DNA of 64,000 nucleotides from Apricaphanius iberus (GCA_028564705.1 JAPXFQ010000074.1:2559501-2623500), one strand, 5' to 3'. Positions 46,020 to 57,250 are shown, counted from the first letter of the stretch. The notes: generated by a model not told the origin, from the sequence alone. Numbers and translations are program-made.

Positions 46020-46140
46020 ATAAGAACCTTATGTTATTTTACACCTGTAAATCAATCGATTGATCAATCAATCAATCGATCAGTCAATCTTTAGAAACTG
46101 CTTTTTATTCAAACATTGCAAGTCAAAGTGCTTTACAGCT
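46020..46140 (-). repeat. Retroposon 3' tail with AATC/GATT units
   Basis: A run of 'aatcaatcgattgatcaatc'-type units is followed by 'ttgcaagtcaaagtgcttta'. On the minus strand this reads as a pre-tail ending in GATT repeats, a layout common at the 3' ends of fish LINEs. No body is attached. Confidence 0.55.
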
Positions 46141-46544
46141 TAAAAATGACCCCAAATAAACTGCATTCCCCTCCTTCCAACCCAACCCCATGCGCACACA
46201 AATGGGAAAGTTCCGTCTTTTGCAATCTGGACCTTATTTTTATTCATAATTTTTTTTTTTTTTTTTTAAATGTCCTGTCTGGCAGTGTGACATTGGTGTC
46301 TGAGTACCAAGTAGAAGCCAGCTTTAGCAAGTTCCCATCCCAGCCTACTGCCAGCAGACTCCCAGCACAGTTCCAGCAGACTTCCAGCACAGTTCCAGCG
46401 GCTGGAGTGACCCCCACCATCTCCTGGGCGTGAGTAGTTTTTAATTGATAAAAAAACATATATTTACATCAAACTGTTTCAGTTAAATACATATTAAGGG
46501 GTAAAGAAAAAAAATCACAAATAACATTATTAAAATATATTTAA

Positions 46545-46853
46545 TTTATGGCGGGCTGCCTTTCTGCATGGAGTTTGCATGTTCTCCCCCTGCATGCGTG
46601 GGTTCCCTCCGGGTACTCCGGCTTCCTCCGACGGTCCAAAAACATGACCGTCAGGTTAATTGATCACTCTAAATTGTCATTAGGTGTGGGTGTGTGCGTG
46701 CATGGTTGTTTGTCCTGTCTGTCTCTATGTGGCCCTGTGATGGACTGGCAACCTGTCCAGGGTGTACCCCACTTCTCGCCCTTTGACAGCTGGAGATAGG
46801 CACCAGCCCCCCCGCGACCCCTTGAGGAATAAGCAGTTCAGAAAATGGATGGA
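46545..46853 (+). mobile_element. SINE-like retroposon with ATGGATGG end, about 310 bp
   Basis: It contains the widely dispersed phrases 'ttgcatgttctccccctgca', 'gggttccctccgggtactcc' and 'ctctaaattgtcat', then the same 3' half as the 120-bp insert at 25769: 'tgatggactggcaacctgtc' to 'gaaaatggatggatg'. It is the longest of three copies here. Target duplications are not evident. Confidence 0.65.
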
Positions 46854-46942
46854 TGTATTCATAGCCTATTTTATGAATAGATATAAAGCTCTCATCCAGT
46901 GACAGACTGACCACTTGGCAATGTAGGCAGATGCCACTGCGG

Positions 46943-46985
46943 CAGGTGTCATCTTTTTCTCTTACGGAGAAAAAGATGACACCTG
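46943..46985. repeat. Perfect hairpin: 19-bp stem, 5-base loop
   Basis: 'caggtgtcatctttttctc' (46943-46961) is exactly complementary to 46967-46985, separated by 'ttacg'. The left arm and the sequence before it ('actgaccacttggcaatgta') look like part of a dispersed repeat. The stem may be a recent fold-back duplication. Confidence 0.95.
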
Positions 46986-47861
46986 ACAGCGGTTCTTTAA
47001 TGTGTGGCCAGACTGCTGTCTCTTCCTCCAAACCACACGCTGTTGTTTCATTCCTACTTTTTCTCATCTCCTCTTGTTATTGTGTTCTGTGGTGATCTGA
47101 GCTAATGCTAATGTAAAGCGGTGTAACTCGTTGTGTAAGCGTTGTGTAACTGATAGTCATTTTCATCCAATGTGTCAATGGCAAACTAAGGATTTTGATA
47201 TTTTCACTCTGCCAGAATGTGGATCCCACAATGCGCTCCTGCATCAGAGGATCCAGATTGTGTCGGTATAACGACTTTGGCATGGGACAGGGTAAAAACC
47301 CCACTCTGTAGAGTTTACCAGACATAATAAAATATGTAACCTGTCTATGTTTACCGTGTCTACCGTGGGTCTATGTCCACGCGAGGAAGTAAACAATGGC
47401 ATGGCCTATACCAAGCAGACACATAAAAGAGAGAAAAAAAACTATATAAATAAAAAAATCTAGGGTAAGCCTACAAGATAAAAATTTTTTTTGAACATAA
47501 TAAAAGCTTCACACACCCACGTAAAAAAACTAATGAGTACAAGAACACATCTGATCACACTCTCCTTTCATAAACTCCTTATCACACTCACACAGCCGGC
47601 GTACAATTTAATTATTGACCCCTGGTTTAGACTACAGAGAGCAGAACATTAAAATCACTGCTCCTCCCCATGGACAAAACAGACATTGCAGCTGGATTTC
47701 AGTTGGCTCCTTGGGGGTGGGGCCTCACTGAGCCGTCATAACGGGGGATTACATTACCACCACAGACCTATCATGGACCTGTGAAGGACCAGCCAAGGGC
47801 CAGTCAAGGACCCATCTTGGAAACAGGAGAACTTTGCTACTACTGTAGATGTATATTATTA
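46986..47861. other. Gene-free stretch
   Basis: No gene, RNA or clear repeat is recognised. The small minus-strand frames at 47077-47325 and 46669-47067 lack any family signal. Confidence 0.4.
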
Positions 47862-48302
47862 GACTTGGACACACCTTCTGAGTCAATGAGTTTCCTTTCT
47901 TTTCATGACTATTGAAATGATAGATACACATATGGAATCATGTTTTACTTTTACAAAAAAGTGTGAAATAATCTGGCCTCCAGTCACCGGACCTGAACCC
48001 AACAATCAAGATGATTTAGGGTGAGCTGAACCGCAGGGTGAAGGCAAAAGGGCCAGCAAGTACTAAATATCTCTGGGAACTCCTTCAAGACTGTTGGAAA
48101 ACCATTTCGGGTGACTACCTCTACAAGCTCAAGTGAATGCAAAATATAACATATGTATTCAGTTATTTCACCCTTTTTGTTTAAGTACATACAGTAATGC
48201 CATACATTATGTGTTCATTCAAAGTTTTGACACCCTTCATTGAGAATCTACAACGTAGTCATGAAAAGAAAGGAAACTCATTGAATGAGGTGTGTCCAAA
48301 CT
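47862..48302 (+). mobile_element. Internally deleted Tc1-like element, 441 bp
   Basis: The ends are inverted repeats of at least 45 bp: 'ttggacacacct' near 47865 and its complement near 48297, with 'gagtttcctttcttttcatg' in both arms. TA dinucleotides flank both ends (47860-47861 and 48303-48304). Between them only the last part of a Tc1 transposase remains, in broken frames: 'tggcctccagtcaccggacc' corresponds to the W-P-x-x-S-P-D region, and a 'TISGDYL'-like segment follows near 48100. A large internal deletion removed the rest. Its right end abuts a (TA)n array. Confidence 0.75.
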
Positions 48303-48309
48303 TATATAA

Positions 48310-48367
<58 letters not shown>
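48303..48367. repeat. (TA)n microsatellite
   Basis: Nearly pure TA dinucleotides, with a few AA interruptions, directly adjoining the deleted Tc1 element, which uses TA as its target. Confidence 0.9.
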
Positions 48368-49429
48368 CTAAAATGCTTAAAATAAAAAAATAGAACCTTG
48401 TGAAATGAATAGCAACATAAATGTATAATGTGACAATGACATTGTAAGAAATACCTTAATTCATATACATTTTTTAGCTCATTAGTATGAAATGTTTTTC
48501 ATTTTCCTTTAAAAATGTATCCATATAACACATTATTGTTAATTAATAATATTAATATCATCAGTTTTTATTCCAAGACATCTATTTCACAGCCTGTAAT
48601 TTCAGAATCCCCCAGTGTTTTTATTTTATTTTTATGAATTAATTTAAATTTTAACTAGAAGCTAAATTAAAGGTAGTTTTTCAGTTAAGAATATTAGCAT
48701 GACTTGATTTCTTTATTAACTGAATTCATAACTAATCATATGTGCTCAGCAACTCAATAAAAGTGCATTGTTTCATTGGCAGTTCACCTTTTCTGTCTTT
48801 AGTTCCTCATTATGACAAGCGTGTCTGGGCCAACCTTCCCTTTCATGTATCCTCTACTTTTCCGTCTGGATTGGCACCTAACCGGGGAGCATCAAGGTGG
48901 ATTAAGAGCCACAAGGAAAATCTTTTACCTCAAAGATGTTCTCATAACAAGAATAAAACATTCATCTAAGTTTCACGGCTTTCCTTAATATTTTTTTTCT
49001 ATATAATAATCTTTGCTTAAACTATTTTAGCAGTTAATTCTGATCTTACTTTAACAATAAGTAAAAGTATTTATGAGGTCACAAGTGTTCATGGCTACTC
49101 AAAAATAGGTTTTTCTTTGAGTTCTGTGTTGTATTGTATCTGAACACACTTTCGAGTCTGCACATGCAGGAAATCAACACATTAACCACGAAGAGTGGGA
49201 TAGGATTCTGTATTCTAGAACTGGAAATTCAGCGATTTTGAGGCACCTAAATCGTTTCCCAGTTCATTTAAAAGCACAATTGGACACTGGTAGCAAAGTT
49301 GTTGCCTATAGGGATTTCAAAAAAATTTTTATAACACTTACTATAGCAGACATTCTGTCAATTATCGTTGCTAGTTGGCATGAAAACAGGAAGGAGGAAC
49401 CCTGTGCTCTGACATTAGGTAGATGAGTT
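48368..49429. other. Gene-free stretch
   Basis: AT-rich DNA. At 48790-48965 a more complex segment follows a 'ttctgtctttag' that looks like a splice acceptor, but the frame has no recognised domain and no donor is evident. I do not call an exon. Confidence 0.4.
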
Positions 49430-49770
49430 CCTTGGGTTCCTCCTAATGCCAGACAATGCTAGACCTCATGTGGCTGGAGTGTGTCAGCAGTTCCTACAGG
49501 ACTGAGACATTGATACTATGGATTGGCCAGTCCGTTTCCCAGACCGGAATCCAGTTGAGCTCATCTGGGACATCATGTCGTGTTCCATCCACCAATGCAA
49601 CGTTACACCAAAGACTGTCGAGGAGTTGGTGGATGTTTTATTCAAGGTCTGGGAGAAGATCCATCAGGAGACCATCTGCCACCTCATCTGGAGCAGGAGC
49701 ATGGCCGGTGTTGTAGGGAGATAATACAGGCAGGTGGAGGCCACAATACTAAGCCTCATTCTGACTTGTT
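49430..49770 (+). pseudogene. Tc1/mariner transposase C-terminal fragment
   Basis: In one frame, interrupted by a TGA near 49507, the sequence gives 'PDNARPHVAGVCQQF', 'DWPVRFPDRNPVELIWDIM' and 'TPKTVEELVDVLFKVWEKI'. These match the second catalytic Asp region, the third catalytic acidic residue (E in NPVELIWD) and the C-terminal helices of Tc1-like transposases. It ends at 'GVVGR' followed by a stop near 49722, with related sequence beyond. No terminal repeats are seen. It is a different subfamily from the element at 50777. Confidence 0.8.
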
Positions 49771-49949
49771 ATAAGAACATTAAATCAAAGATGGATCAGC
49801 CTGTAATGGGTTTTCCACTTAAATTTGAAGTGACACTACAAATCCAGACCTCTGTAGGTTGATCAATTTAATTTTAATTGATAATTGATCATTCTATTTG
49901 TATATGCTGTTGTCAACTATGTAAAGGACAATATGTTTAATAAGAATAT

Positions 49950-50460
49950 AATAGAATATACCTTTAATTGTCCCACAAGGGAAAATTTGGTTGTAACAGC
50001 AGCAAAAAAAAACACACATATACAAACTGAACAGGAAACAGAACAGAAACACAATTTTTACAAAAGAAAAAATATTTACTTCTTGAACAATAGTTAAAAA
50101 AACAGGTTAAGTACAGATAAAGTGGTAAACCCAGGTTGAGAGCAAACAGAAGGATACTTAAAGATGTTTAAATAATTAGAACTTTAGAAAAGTAAAGATT
50201 GTGCATTTACTGCGCCTTAAAAAGTAACGTGTAACTTCCAATAAGTTAGTATATATAGTCTGTGAAAAAGAATGTACAAGTTATAACAGTTGTAGTGTTC
50301 GGTTGATTTGTGCAATTTACGGCGGCAATGTAAACATCTATGTTTGTTGGGAGCAGTTTTGATTGTACAAGCTGCATAAAGTAAGGACCTGCAGAAATGC
50401 TCCTTCATGCATCTAAGATGTAGCAATCTGTCACTGAAGGAGGTCTGTAGTTCAGCAACA
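49950..50460 (-). pseudogene. LINE 3' end with ORF C-terminal remnant
   Basis: On the minus strand, 'LLHLRCMKEHFCRSLLYAA' (about 50426-50370) resembles the Arg-rich C-terminal tail of some fish LINE proteins ('RLLQ.RC..ER.RRSFLP.A'). It leads to a 3' end reading through 'ttgtgggacaattaaaggta' to AATAG-like units near 49950. The rest of the element is missing. The match is short. Confidence 0.45.
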
Positions 50461-50776
50461 TTTATTTTAATCGTTAAGGTCTAGGATGTGTCTGCAATCG
50501 ATTGATCAATCAATGCTACATGTCCACATGTAGCAGTTTTTAAAAAGAAACCCAGATTTTCCTCCACTGCTTTAGAAAAAAAATCTCCATTGACACATAG
50601 CCGGATAAATGCGTTTTTCAGCACATTCATAGATGTGGCAAACTTGTAGGGGGCAGTAGTTCTCCCAAATCCTTTCTATCCTCTATCTTCAGGATGCAGC
50701 AGTAACAGAGCTGTGAAAGAAAACAAACAAAACGTGCTTTGACAATTGATGATTCCAATACAGCTCTGAGGGAATA

Positions 50777-52379
50777 CAGTGGGGCAAAAAAGTATTTAGT
50801 CAGCTACCGATTGTGCAAGTTCTCCCACTTAAAATGATGACAGAGGTCAGTAATTTTAATCATAGGTACACTTCAACTGTGAGCGACAGAATGAAAAAAA
50901 AAATCCAGGAATTCACATTGTAGGATTTTTAAAGAATTTATTTGTAAATTATGGTGGAAAATAAGTATTTAGTCAATAACAAAAATTCAACTCAATACTT
51001 TGTAATATAACCTCTGTTGGCAATAACAGAGGTCAAACGATTACTATAGGTCTTTACCAGGTTTCCACACACAGTAACTGGTATATTGGCCCATTACTCC
51101 ATGCAGATCTTCTTGAGAGCAGTGATGTTTTGGGGCTGTCGCCGAGCAACACAGACTTTCAACTCCCTCCACAGATTTTCTATGGGGTTGAGGTCTGGAG
51201 ACTGGCTAGGCCAATCCAGGTATTTCAAATGCTTCTTACGGAGCCACTCCTTTGTTGCCCGGGCGGTGTGTTTGGGATCATTGTCATGTTGGAAGACCCA
51301 GCCACGTTTCATCTTCAAAGCTCTCACTGATGGAAGGAGGTTTTGGCTCAAAATCTCACGATACATGGCCCCATTCATTCTTCCCTTAACATGGATCAGT
51401 CGTCCTGTCCCCTTAGCAGAAAAACAGTCCCAAAGCATGATGTTTTCACCCCCATGCTTCACAGTAGGTATGGTGTTCTTGGGATGCAACTCAGTATTCT
51501 TCTTCCTCCAAACACGACGAGTTGAGTTTATACCAAAAAGTTCTACTTTGGTTTCATCTGACCACATGACATTCTCCCAATCCTCTGCTGTATCATCCAT
51601 GTGCTCTCTGGCAAACTTCCGACGGGCCTGGGCATGCACTGGCTTAAGCAGGGGGACACGTCTGGCACTGCAGGATTTGATTCCCTGTCGTTGTAGTGTG
51701 TTACTGATGGTAACCTTTGTTACTTTGGTCCCAGCTCTCTGCAGGTCATTCACCAGGTCCCCCAGTGTGGTTCTGGGATTTTTGCTCACCGTTCTCATGA
51801 TCATTTTGACCCCACGGGATGAGATGTTGCATGGAGCCCCAGATCGAGGGAGATTATCAGTGGTCTTGTATGTCTTCCATTTTCTGATAATTGCTCCCAC
51901 TGTTAATTTTTTCACACCAAGCTGCTTGCCTATTGTAGATTCACTCTTCTCAGTCAGGTGCAGGTCTACAATTCTTTTCCTGGTGTCCTTCGAAAGCTGT
52001 TTGGTCTTGGCCATAGTGGAGTTTGGAGCCTGACTGTTTGAGGCTGTGGACAGGTGTCTTTTATACAGATAACGAGTTCAAACAGGTGCCATTAATACAG
52101 GCAACAAGTGGAGGACAGAAGAGCTTCTTAAAGAAGAAGTTACAGGTCTGTGAGAGCCAGAGATATTCCTTGTTTGAAGTGACCAAATACTTATTTTCCA
52201 CCATAATTTACAAATAAATTCTTTAAAAATCCTACAATGTGAATTCCTGGATTTGTTTTTCACATTCTGTCTCTCACAGTTGAAGTGTAACTATGATGAA
52301 AATTACTGACCTCTGTCATCATTTTAAGTGGGAGAACTTGTACAATCGATAGCTGACTAAATACTTTTTTGGCCCACTG
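50777..52379 (-). mobile_element. Tc1-like transposon, 1.6 kb, with long inverted repeats
   Basis: The outer ends are 'cagtggggcaaaaaagtatt' (50777) and, inverted, 'cagtgggccaaaaaagtatt' (52379), flanked by TA at 50775-50776 and 52380-52381. The inverted repeats extend about 200 bp (50777-50977 and 52185-52379). Each arm holds the motif 'aagtatttagtca' twice on the left, near the tip and near the inner end (50790 and 50963), with a matching arrangement on the right. This is the IR/DR layout of Tc1 elements with two transposase-binding sites per end. The transposase occupies the minus strand at 50992-52014. Its terminal symmetry and nearly open gene suggest recent activity. Confidence 0.92.
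50992..52014 (-). pseudogene. Tc1-like transposase (DD34E), one premature stop
   Basis: The frame starts at the ATG at 52014 ([12 protein letters not shown]) and is open for 306 codons to a TAA at 51094-51096. The same frame then continues ('[11 protein letters not shown]') to the expected TGA at 50992-50994, giving the usual ~340 residues. An N-terminal paired-like helix-turn-helix (about 10-55) is followed by a second DNA-binding region (about 70-125). The catalytic domain has D153 ([12 protein letters not shown]), D244 ([11 protein letters not shown]) and E279 ([11 protein letters not shown]), with 34 residues between the last two. The premature stop lies where relatives have Glu. The truncated protein keeps all catalytic residues but lacks the last ~34 residues. 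A 315-codon plus-strand frame over the same region is its mirror and not a gene. Confidence 0.92.
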
Positions 52380-52381
52380 TA

Positions 52382-53109
52382 AATGCTGTTTCTGAGTGTA
52401 AATACAGGTTATACAAGTGATGTTGGAGTATTTTTTGTCGCGGGCAGTGACATTACAGCAATTAAAACTCTGTTTTCATCCGTCCACACGCAGATACTGA
52501 AAATGAAGAAATCGCACATCTCCACTTTGGCCAGGTGTGGATGACAGGCCAAACCATAGAAAAACATCTCAGTTTTACGGGCTACGTGTGGACAAAGCAT
52601 TAGATGTTGTGAAAGCTGATTCTGTGCTCCACTACCACACTAGAGACACAAGCATCATTTAGTTTCAACAGCTTCAGTGGGAGAAAGTTCCGTAGCAAGC
52701 ACAACTTCTGTACAGGTGATTGGAAATACATCAGGGTTTTTGGAGCAGGACTGTGACTGCTCCAAAGCCTCCATAAATCTTCAAACACATTGCTAGCTCA
52801 TTCATAATGAGATGCCATGGAATTATGAACAAATGCTTCAAAACAAAAAACTAGTCAAATAAGGAAATGATCCCCACTTTTTATTTATTGGACAATACAT
52901 CATATCTCTCTCTTTTGACAAAGTCCAATTTGTTTTTAAGGTTTCAACAACAGGAAAATCCCAATTAGAAGTTAGAAATTAAACAACTGAATCTGTTGTT
53001 GAAATGGGCAACGTGACGCCTAAATCATAAAGTTCCCCTCAGCAAAACTTAATTTAACACAGAATGAAAGGTATGATAATGCACTACATTACCCATAATC
53101 CTTGAGGCC
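52382..53109. other. Gene-free stretch
   Basis: A segment with 'gttttcatccgtccacacg' and 'acgggctacgtgtggacaaa' (52480-52600) looks like inverted pieces of a small DNA-transposon end. Otherwise nothing recognisable. Confidence 0.4.
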
Positions 53110-53375
53110 TAAAGTTAATTTCCATATATTCAAGTTTTATTCAATATATTCAGACTGTCATTTGATATATTAAAACTTTCATTCCATATATTCAGAGTTT
53201 CATTCTATATATTCAAGGTTCATTCCATATTTTCAAGGTTCATTCCATATATTAAAACGTCATTCCATATATTCAGACTTTTATTCCATATGTTCAAGGT
53301 TAATATCAGATATTTAAACTTTATTCCATATATTCAAGGTTCATTCCATATATTCAAACATATCAATATAAATAG
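53110..53375. repeat. Minisatellite of about 20-23 bp units
   Basis: Roughly twelve imperfect copies of 'ttcattccatatattcaagg' with variants in the last bases (aagg/aaac/agac). It lies just left of the TA-rich tract. Confidence 0.85.
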
Positions 53376-53424
53376 ATAATATTTTTCTTGAATGGCATGA
53401 CATAATTATAGCAAAATTATATAG

Positions 53425-53428
<4 letters not shown>

Positions 53429-53466
<38 letters not shown>

Positions 53467-53491
53467 TATATTATATATATATATATATTAT

Positions 53492-53527
<36 letters not shown>

Positions 53528-53542
53528 ATATATATATATATA
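53429..53542. repeat. (TA)n tract
   Basis: Alternating TA with a few interruptions (for example 'ttgata' twice). It runs directly into the truncated 3' end of the Rex3-type LINE at 53543. Confidence 0.95.
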
Positions 53543-56200
53543 GGAGGTCGGGTCGCTGGGTCAGTAGCCTAAGCAGAGACCCGAACTTCTCTCTCCCTAG
53601 CCACTTGGGCCAGCTCCTTAGGAGGGATCCCGAGGCGTTCCCAGGCCAGCCGGGAGACATAGTCCCTCCAGCGAGTCCTGGGTCTTCCCCTGGGCCTCCT
53701 TAAGGTCGGACGTGCCCGGAACACCTCACCAGGGAGGCGTCCAGGAGGCATCCTGACCAGATGCTCGAGCCACCTCAACTGGCTCCTCTCGATGTGGAGG
53801 AGCAGCGACTCTACTCTGAGCCCCCTCTGGATAACCGAGCTTCTCACCCTATTTCTAAGGGAGAGCCCAGCCACTCTGCGGAGGAAACTTATTTCAGCCG
53901 CCTGTATCTGTGATCTTGGTCTTTCGATCACCACCCAAAGTTCTTGACCATACATGAGGGTAGGAACGTAGCTCGACCGGTAAATCGAGAGCTTTGCCTT
54001 TCGGCTCAGCTCTCTCTTTACCACAACAGACCGGTACAGCGCCCGCATAACTGCAGACGCCTTACCAATCCACCTATCGATCTCCCGCTCCATATTTCCC
54101 TCATTCGTATACAAGACCCCCAGATACTTGAACTCCTCCACTTGTGGAAGGACCCCATCCCTGACCTGAAAAAAGGAACCATACCCTTTTCCGGCTCAAT
54201 ACCATGGTCTCGAATTTGGAGGGGCTGATCCTCATCCCAGCCGCTTCACACTCGGCTGCGAACCGCTCCAGTGAAAGCCGTAGATCACGTTCAGATGAAG
54301 TCAACAGGACCACATCATCTGCGAAAAGCAGCGACCCAATCCTGAGGTCACCAAAACGGACCCCCTCTAAACCTGGGCTGCGCCTAGAAATCATGTCCAT
54401 AAATGTTATGAGCAGGATCGGTGACAAAGGGCAACCTTGGCAGAGTCCAACTCTCACTGGAAACAAGTCCGACTTACTGCCGGCAATGCGAACCAAACTC
54501 TGACATCAGTCATACAGGGACCTAACAGCCCTTATCAAAGGGCCTGATACCCCACACTCCTGGAGTATCCCCCACAGGGATCCTCGAGGGACATGGTTGA
54601 ATGCCTTCTCCAAGTCCACAAAACACATGTAGACCGGTTGGTCCCCCTTTTTAAAGAGGGGGACCACCACCCCAGTCTGCCAATCCAAGGGAACTGCCCC
54701 CGATTACCACGCAATATTGCAGAGCCGCATTAACCAACACAGCCCTACAACATCCAGAGACTTAAGGAACTCCGGCCGAATCTCATCCACCCCTGGAGCC
54801 TTGCCACCAAGGAGCTTTTTGACAACCTCAGTGACCTCAGCACCAGAGATTGGAGAGCCCGTCCCAAAGTCCCCAGACTCTGCTTGCAAACAGGAAGGCG
54901 TGTCGGTGGGATTGAGGAGGTCTTCGAGGTATTCCATCCACCGACCCAAACCGTCCCATGTCGAGGTCAGCAGTACATGACCCCCACTGTAAACAGTGTT
55001 GCTGGCAGACCGCCCCCCCCCCTCAGGCGCAGGATAGTGGACCAGAATAGCTCCGAAGCCACACGGAAGTCCTTCTCCATGGTCTCTCCAAACTCCTCCC
55101 ACGCCCGAGTTTTTGCCTCAGCGACCACCCGAGTCGCACTCTGCTTGGCCTGTCGTTACCTATCAGCTGCTTCCGGGGTCCCACAGGCCAGAAAGGCCCG
55201 ATAGGACTCCTTCTTCAGCCTGACAGCATCCCTCACCGCCGGTGTCCACCAGCGGGTTCGAGGGTTGCCGCCTCTACAGGCACCGATCACATTGCGGCCA
55301 TAACTATGTTCATCCGCTTCGACAATGGAGGCACGGAACATGGCCCACTCTTCACCAAAGTGTCCAAAACATGCGGCCGTAGATCAGATGAAACGACAAC
55401 CAAGTCGATCATCGAGCTGCGACCTAGGGTGTCCTGGTGCCAAGTGCACACATGAAGAAGTCCAACAACAAAACACCGCTCGGATTCAGATCGGGGGGGC
55501 CATTCCGCACAACCACGCCTCTCCAGGTCTCACTGTCATTGCCCACCTCAGCGTTGAAGTCCCCCAGCAGACTGAGGGAGTCCCGGGAAGGAGCACTCTT
55601 CAGCACCCCCTTCAATGCCTCCAGAAAGGGTGGGTAATCTGATCTACCGCTTGGCGCATGAGCACAAACAATAGTCAGAACCCGTCCCCCCACCCGTAGG
55701 TGGAGGGAGGCTACCCTCTCATTTACCGGGGAGAACCCCGACGTACAGGCACAGAGATGGGGGGCAACAAGTATGCCCACCCCAGCTCGCCGCTTCTCAA
55801 CGGAAGCAACTCCAGAGTGGAAAAGAGTCCAACCCCTCTCGAGGAGATGGGTTCCAGAGCCAGAGCTGTGCATCAAGGTAAGGCCGACAATGTCCAGTCA
55901 GAACCTCTCCAACTCACACACCAGCTCTGGCTCCTTCCCCACCAGAGAGGTGACATCCACGTCCCAAGAGCCAGCTTCTGCAGCCGAGGATTGGACCGCC
56001 AAGGTCTCCGCCTTCGGCCACCGCCCCTCTTACACTGCACCCGACCCCTTTGGCCCCTCCCACAGGTGGTGAGCTCATGGGAAAGGGGCCCCATGGGTCA
56101 AGGCCTGGCCACCAGGCGTTTGCCAACGTGCCCCACCTCCAGGCCTGGCACCAGAGTGGGGCTCCGGTGAGCCGCGTCCGGGCGAGGGAACTCTGAGTCC
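53543..56200 (-). mobile_element. Rex3-type (RTE clade) LINE, nearly full length
   Basis: The minus strand carries an endonuclease (56000-55350) and a reverse transcriptase (55100-53570) in the order and spacing of Rex3. The 3' region reads 'gaagttcgggtctctgctta' and then 'cagcgacccgacctcc', as in Rex3. It then stops before the usual 'GATAAGCGG ... GATGGATGG' terminus and is replaced by (TA)n. The upstream end fades into GC-rich sequence near 56200, next to another TA run (56217-56243). No target duplication is visible. Confidence 0.85.
53569..56010 (-). pseudogene. Rex3-type endonuclease/reverse transcriptase, broken
   Basis: Near 55960 the frame gives 'VTSLVGKEPELVCELERF', followed by a TGA where relatives have Arg, then 'LDIVGLT'. 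The endonuclease continues with '[12 protein letters not shown]', '[15 protein letters not shown]' and '[12 protein letters not shown]' (55780-55520). The RT shows 'LLGGKAPGVDEIRPEFLKSL', 'MCFVDLEKAFNHVPRG', 'GLCQGCPLSPIL' and an intact catalytic 'LLFADDVVLLT' (about 54320). The C-terminal region includes 'EFKYLGVLYT' and 'RRPRGRPRTRWRDYV' (54141-53569). Several frame changes occur, for example near 54500 and between 55100 and 55350. The protein nicks DNA and reverse-transcribes its own RNA; this copy cannot make a full product. Confidence 0.85.
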
Positions 56201-56244
56201 AATAATTTTACTAATCATATGTATATATATATATATATATATAA

Positions 56245-56355
56245 ATTAGCCCTTTGATGGATGGGTGACCTGTCCAGGGTGTACCCAGCCTCACGCCTGT
56301 TGACAGCTGGAGATAGGCACCAGCCCCCCTGCAACCCCTGGAGGACTAAGAAAAC
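56245..56355 (+). repeat. ATGGATGG-family retroposon fragment
   Basis: 'gggtgacctgtccagggtgt' and 'ctggagataggcaccagccc' match 25769-25888 and the 3' half of 46545-46853. The usual GGATGGATG terminus is lost ('ggactaagaaaacatcc'). Confidence 0.7.
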
Positions 56356-56379
56356 ATCCTAGTATGCCTCCATACCCAC

Positions 56380-56965
56380 AGGATGGCAGAAAGGGGGGAA
56401 AGAACAACAACAAAAACACAGACAAAACAAACCAAACAATTTGACCTAAGACCTACACCAATACAACACACAAATATGGTCACTGAAAAGCTCATGGTAC
56501 CAATTATTCAAGATCTTGTAATAATAGCCTCAGCCCAAGAATATATTTGTAAACACTGGAGTCCTCACATCTATATTTGTGTTTGAGCATGCTGGTGCAT
56601 ATAGGGTTTCTTCACATGAGTGTCTGACAGCTGATGTCAGTAGCCATCGATCTGTCTCCTTGGAATCGACAAAGACATGGAGATTGGACCCACAGACGTC
56701 CAAAGAACCCCAGACCCCAGGAGTCCCAGTCAGACCAATGCAGGGCTGACCGCACACCCCAAGAGAAGCAGATGAAAACCCAGGAGAACATTCTGTAGCT
56801 ACAATACAGGGGGCTGGGGGGCCGCAGTGATGAACCCATTGGCTCCGCCGTTAACTGAATCCGCCAGGCAAAGTCCGGCTAAGGACCCAGAGATCAGGGG
56901 TATCCCACCCCCCAAGCAGGGACCCAACCAGGGATCAGCCGACAGAGAAACCCCACCGCGGGACT
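56380..56965 (-). mobile_element. Second, diverged copy of the GC-rich poly(A) retroposon
   Basis: From about 56525 to 56955 the sequence parallels 28070-28510: 'agcagatgaaaacccaggag' corresponds to 'aacagatggaagccccaggg', and 'cagggatcagccgacag' to 'cagagatcagctgacag'. Orientation is the same as the 27912-29269 copy. The outer part of that copy (28510-29269) is missing here. No direct repeats or clear poly(A) end were found. Confidence 0.6.
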
Positions 56966-56989
56966 TATTTATTATTTATGACTGATTTA

Positions 56990-56990
56990 T

Positions 56991-57036
<46 letters not shown>

Positions 57037-57250
57037 TATACATCCCAATATATTGTCATTATATTACACTTTACATTGTATCTTTTTCAAATATAAGATT
57101 GTGACATGTGCAGTGAGGCTGGTAACACGTTACTTAGTAAAGCATTACTCTGATATGACTACTTTTTCAGTAATGGCTAATCTAACACGTTACTATTTCC
57201 ATTACAGTTATCAAATTGAAGTTATATGTCAAAATCACTATGTGTTACTA
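56990..57250 (-). repeat. (TAA)n microsatellite plus dispersed repeat, copy 3
   Basis: Pure ATA units at 56991-57035 lead into 'tctttttcaaatataagatt' and 'gactactttttcagtaatgg', the same arrangement as at 45098-45360. Confidence 0.7.

Noticed and set aside
48790..48965. Exon-like segment after a possible splice acceptor
   Set aside because: No recognised protein pattern, no clear donor, and no neighbouring exons; chance is more likely.
51086..52033. 315-residue plus-strand open frame
   Set aside because: It is the mirror of the Tc1 transposase on the minus strand, which has the full catalytic triad and matching terminal repeats.
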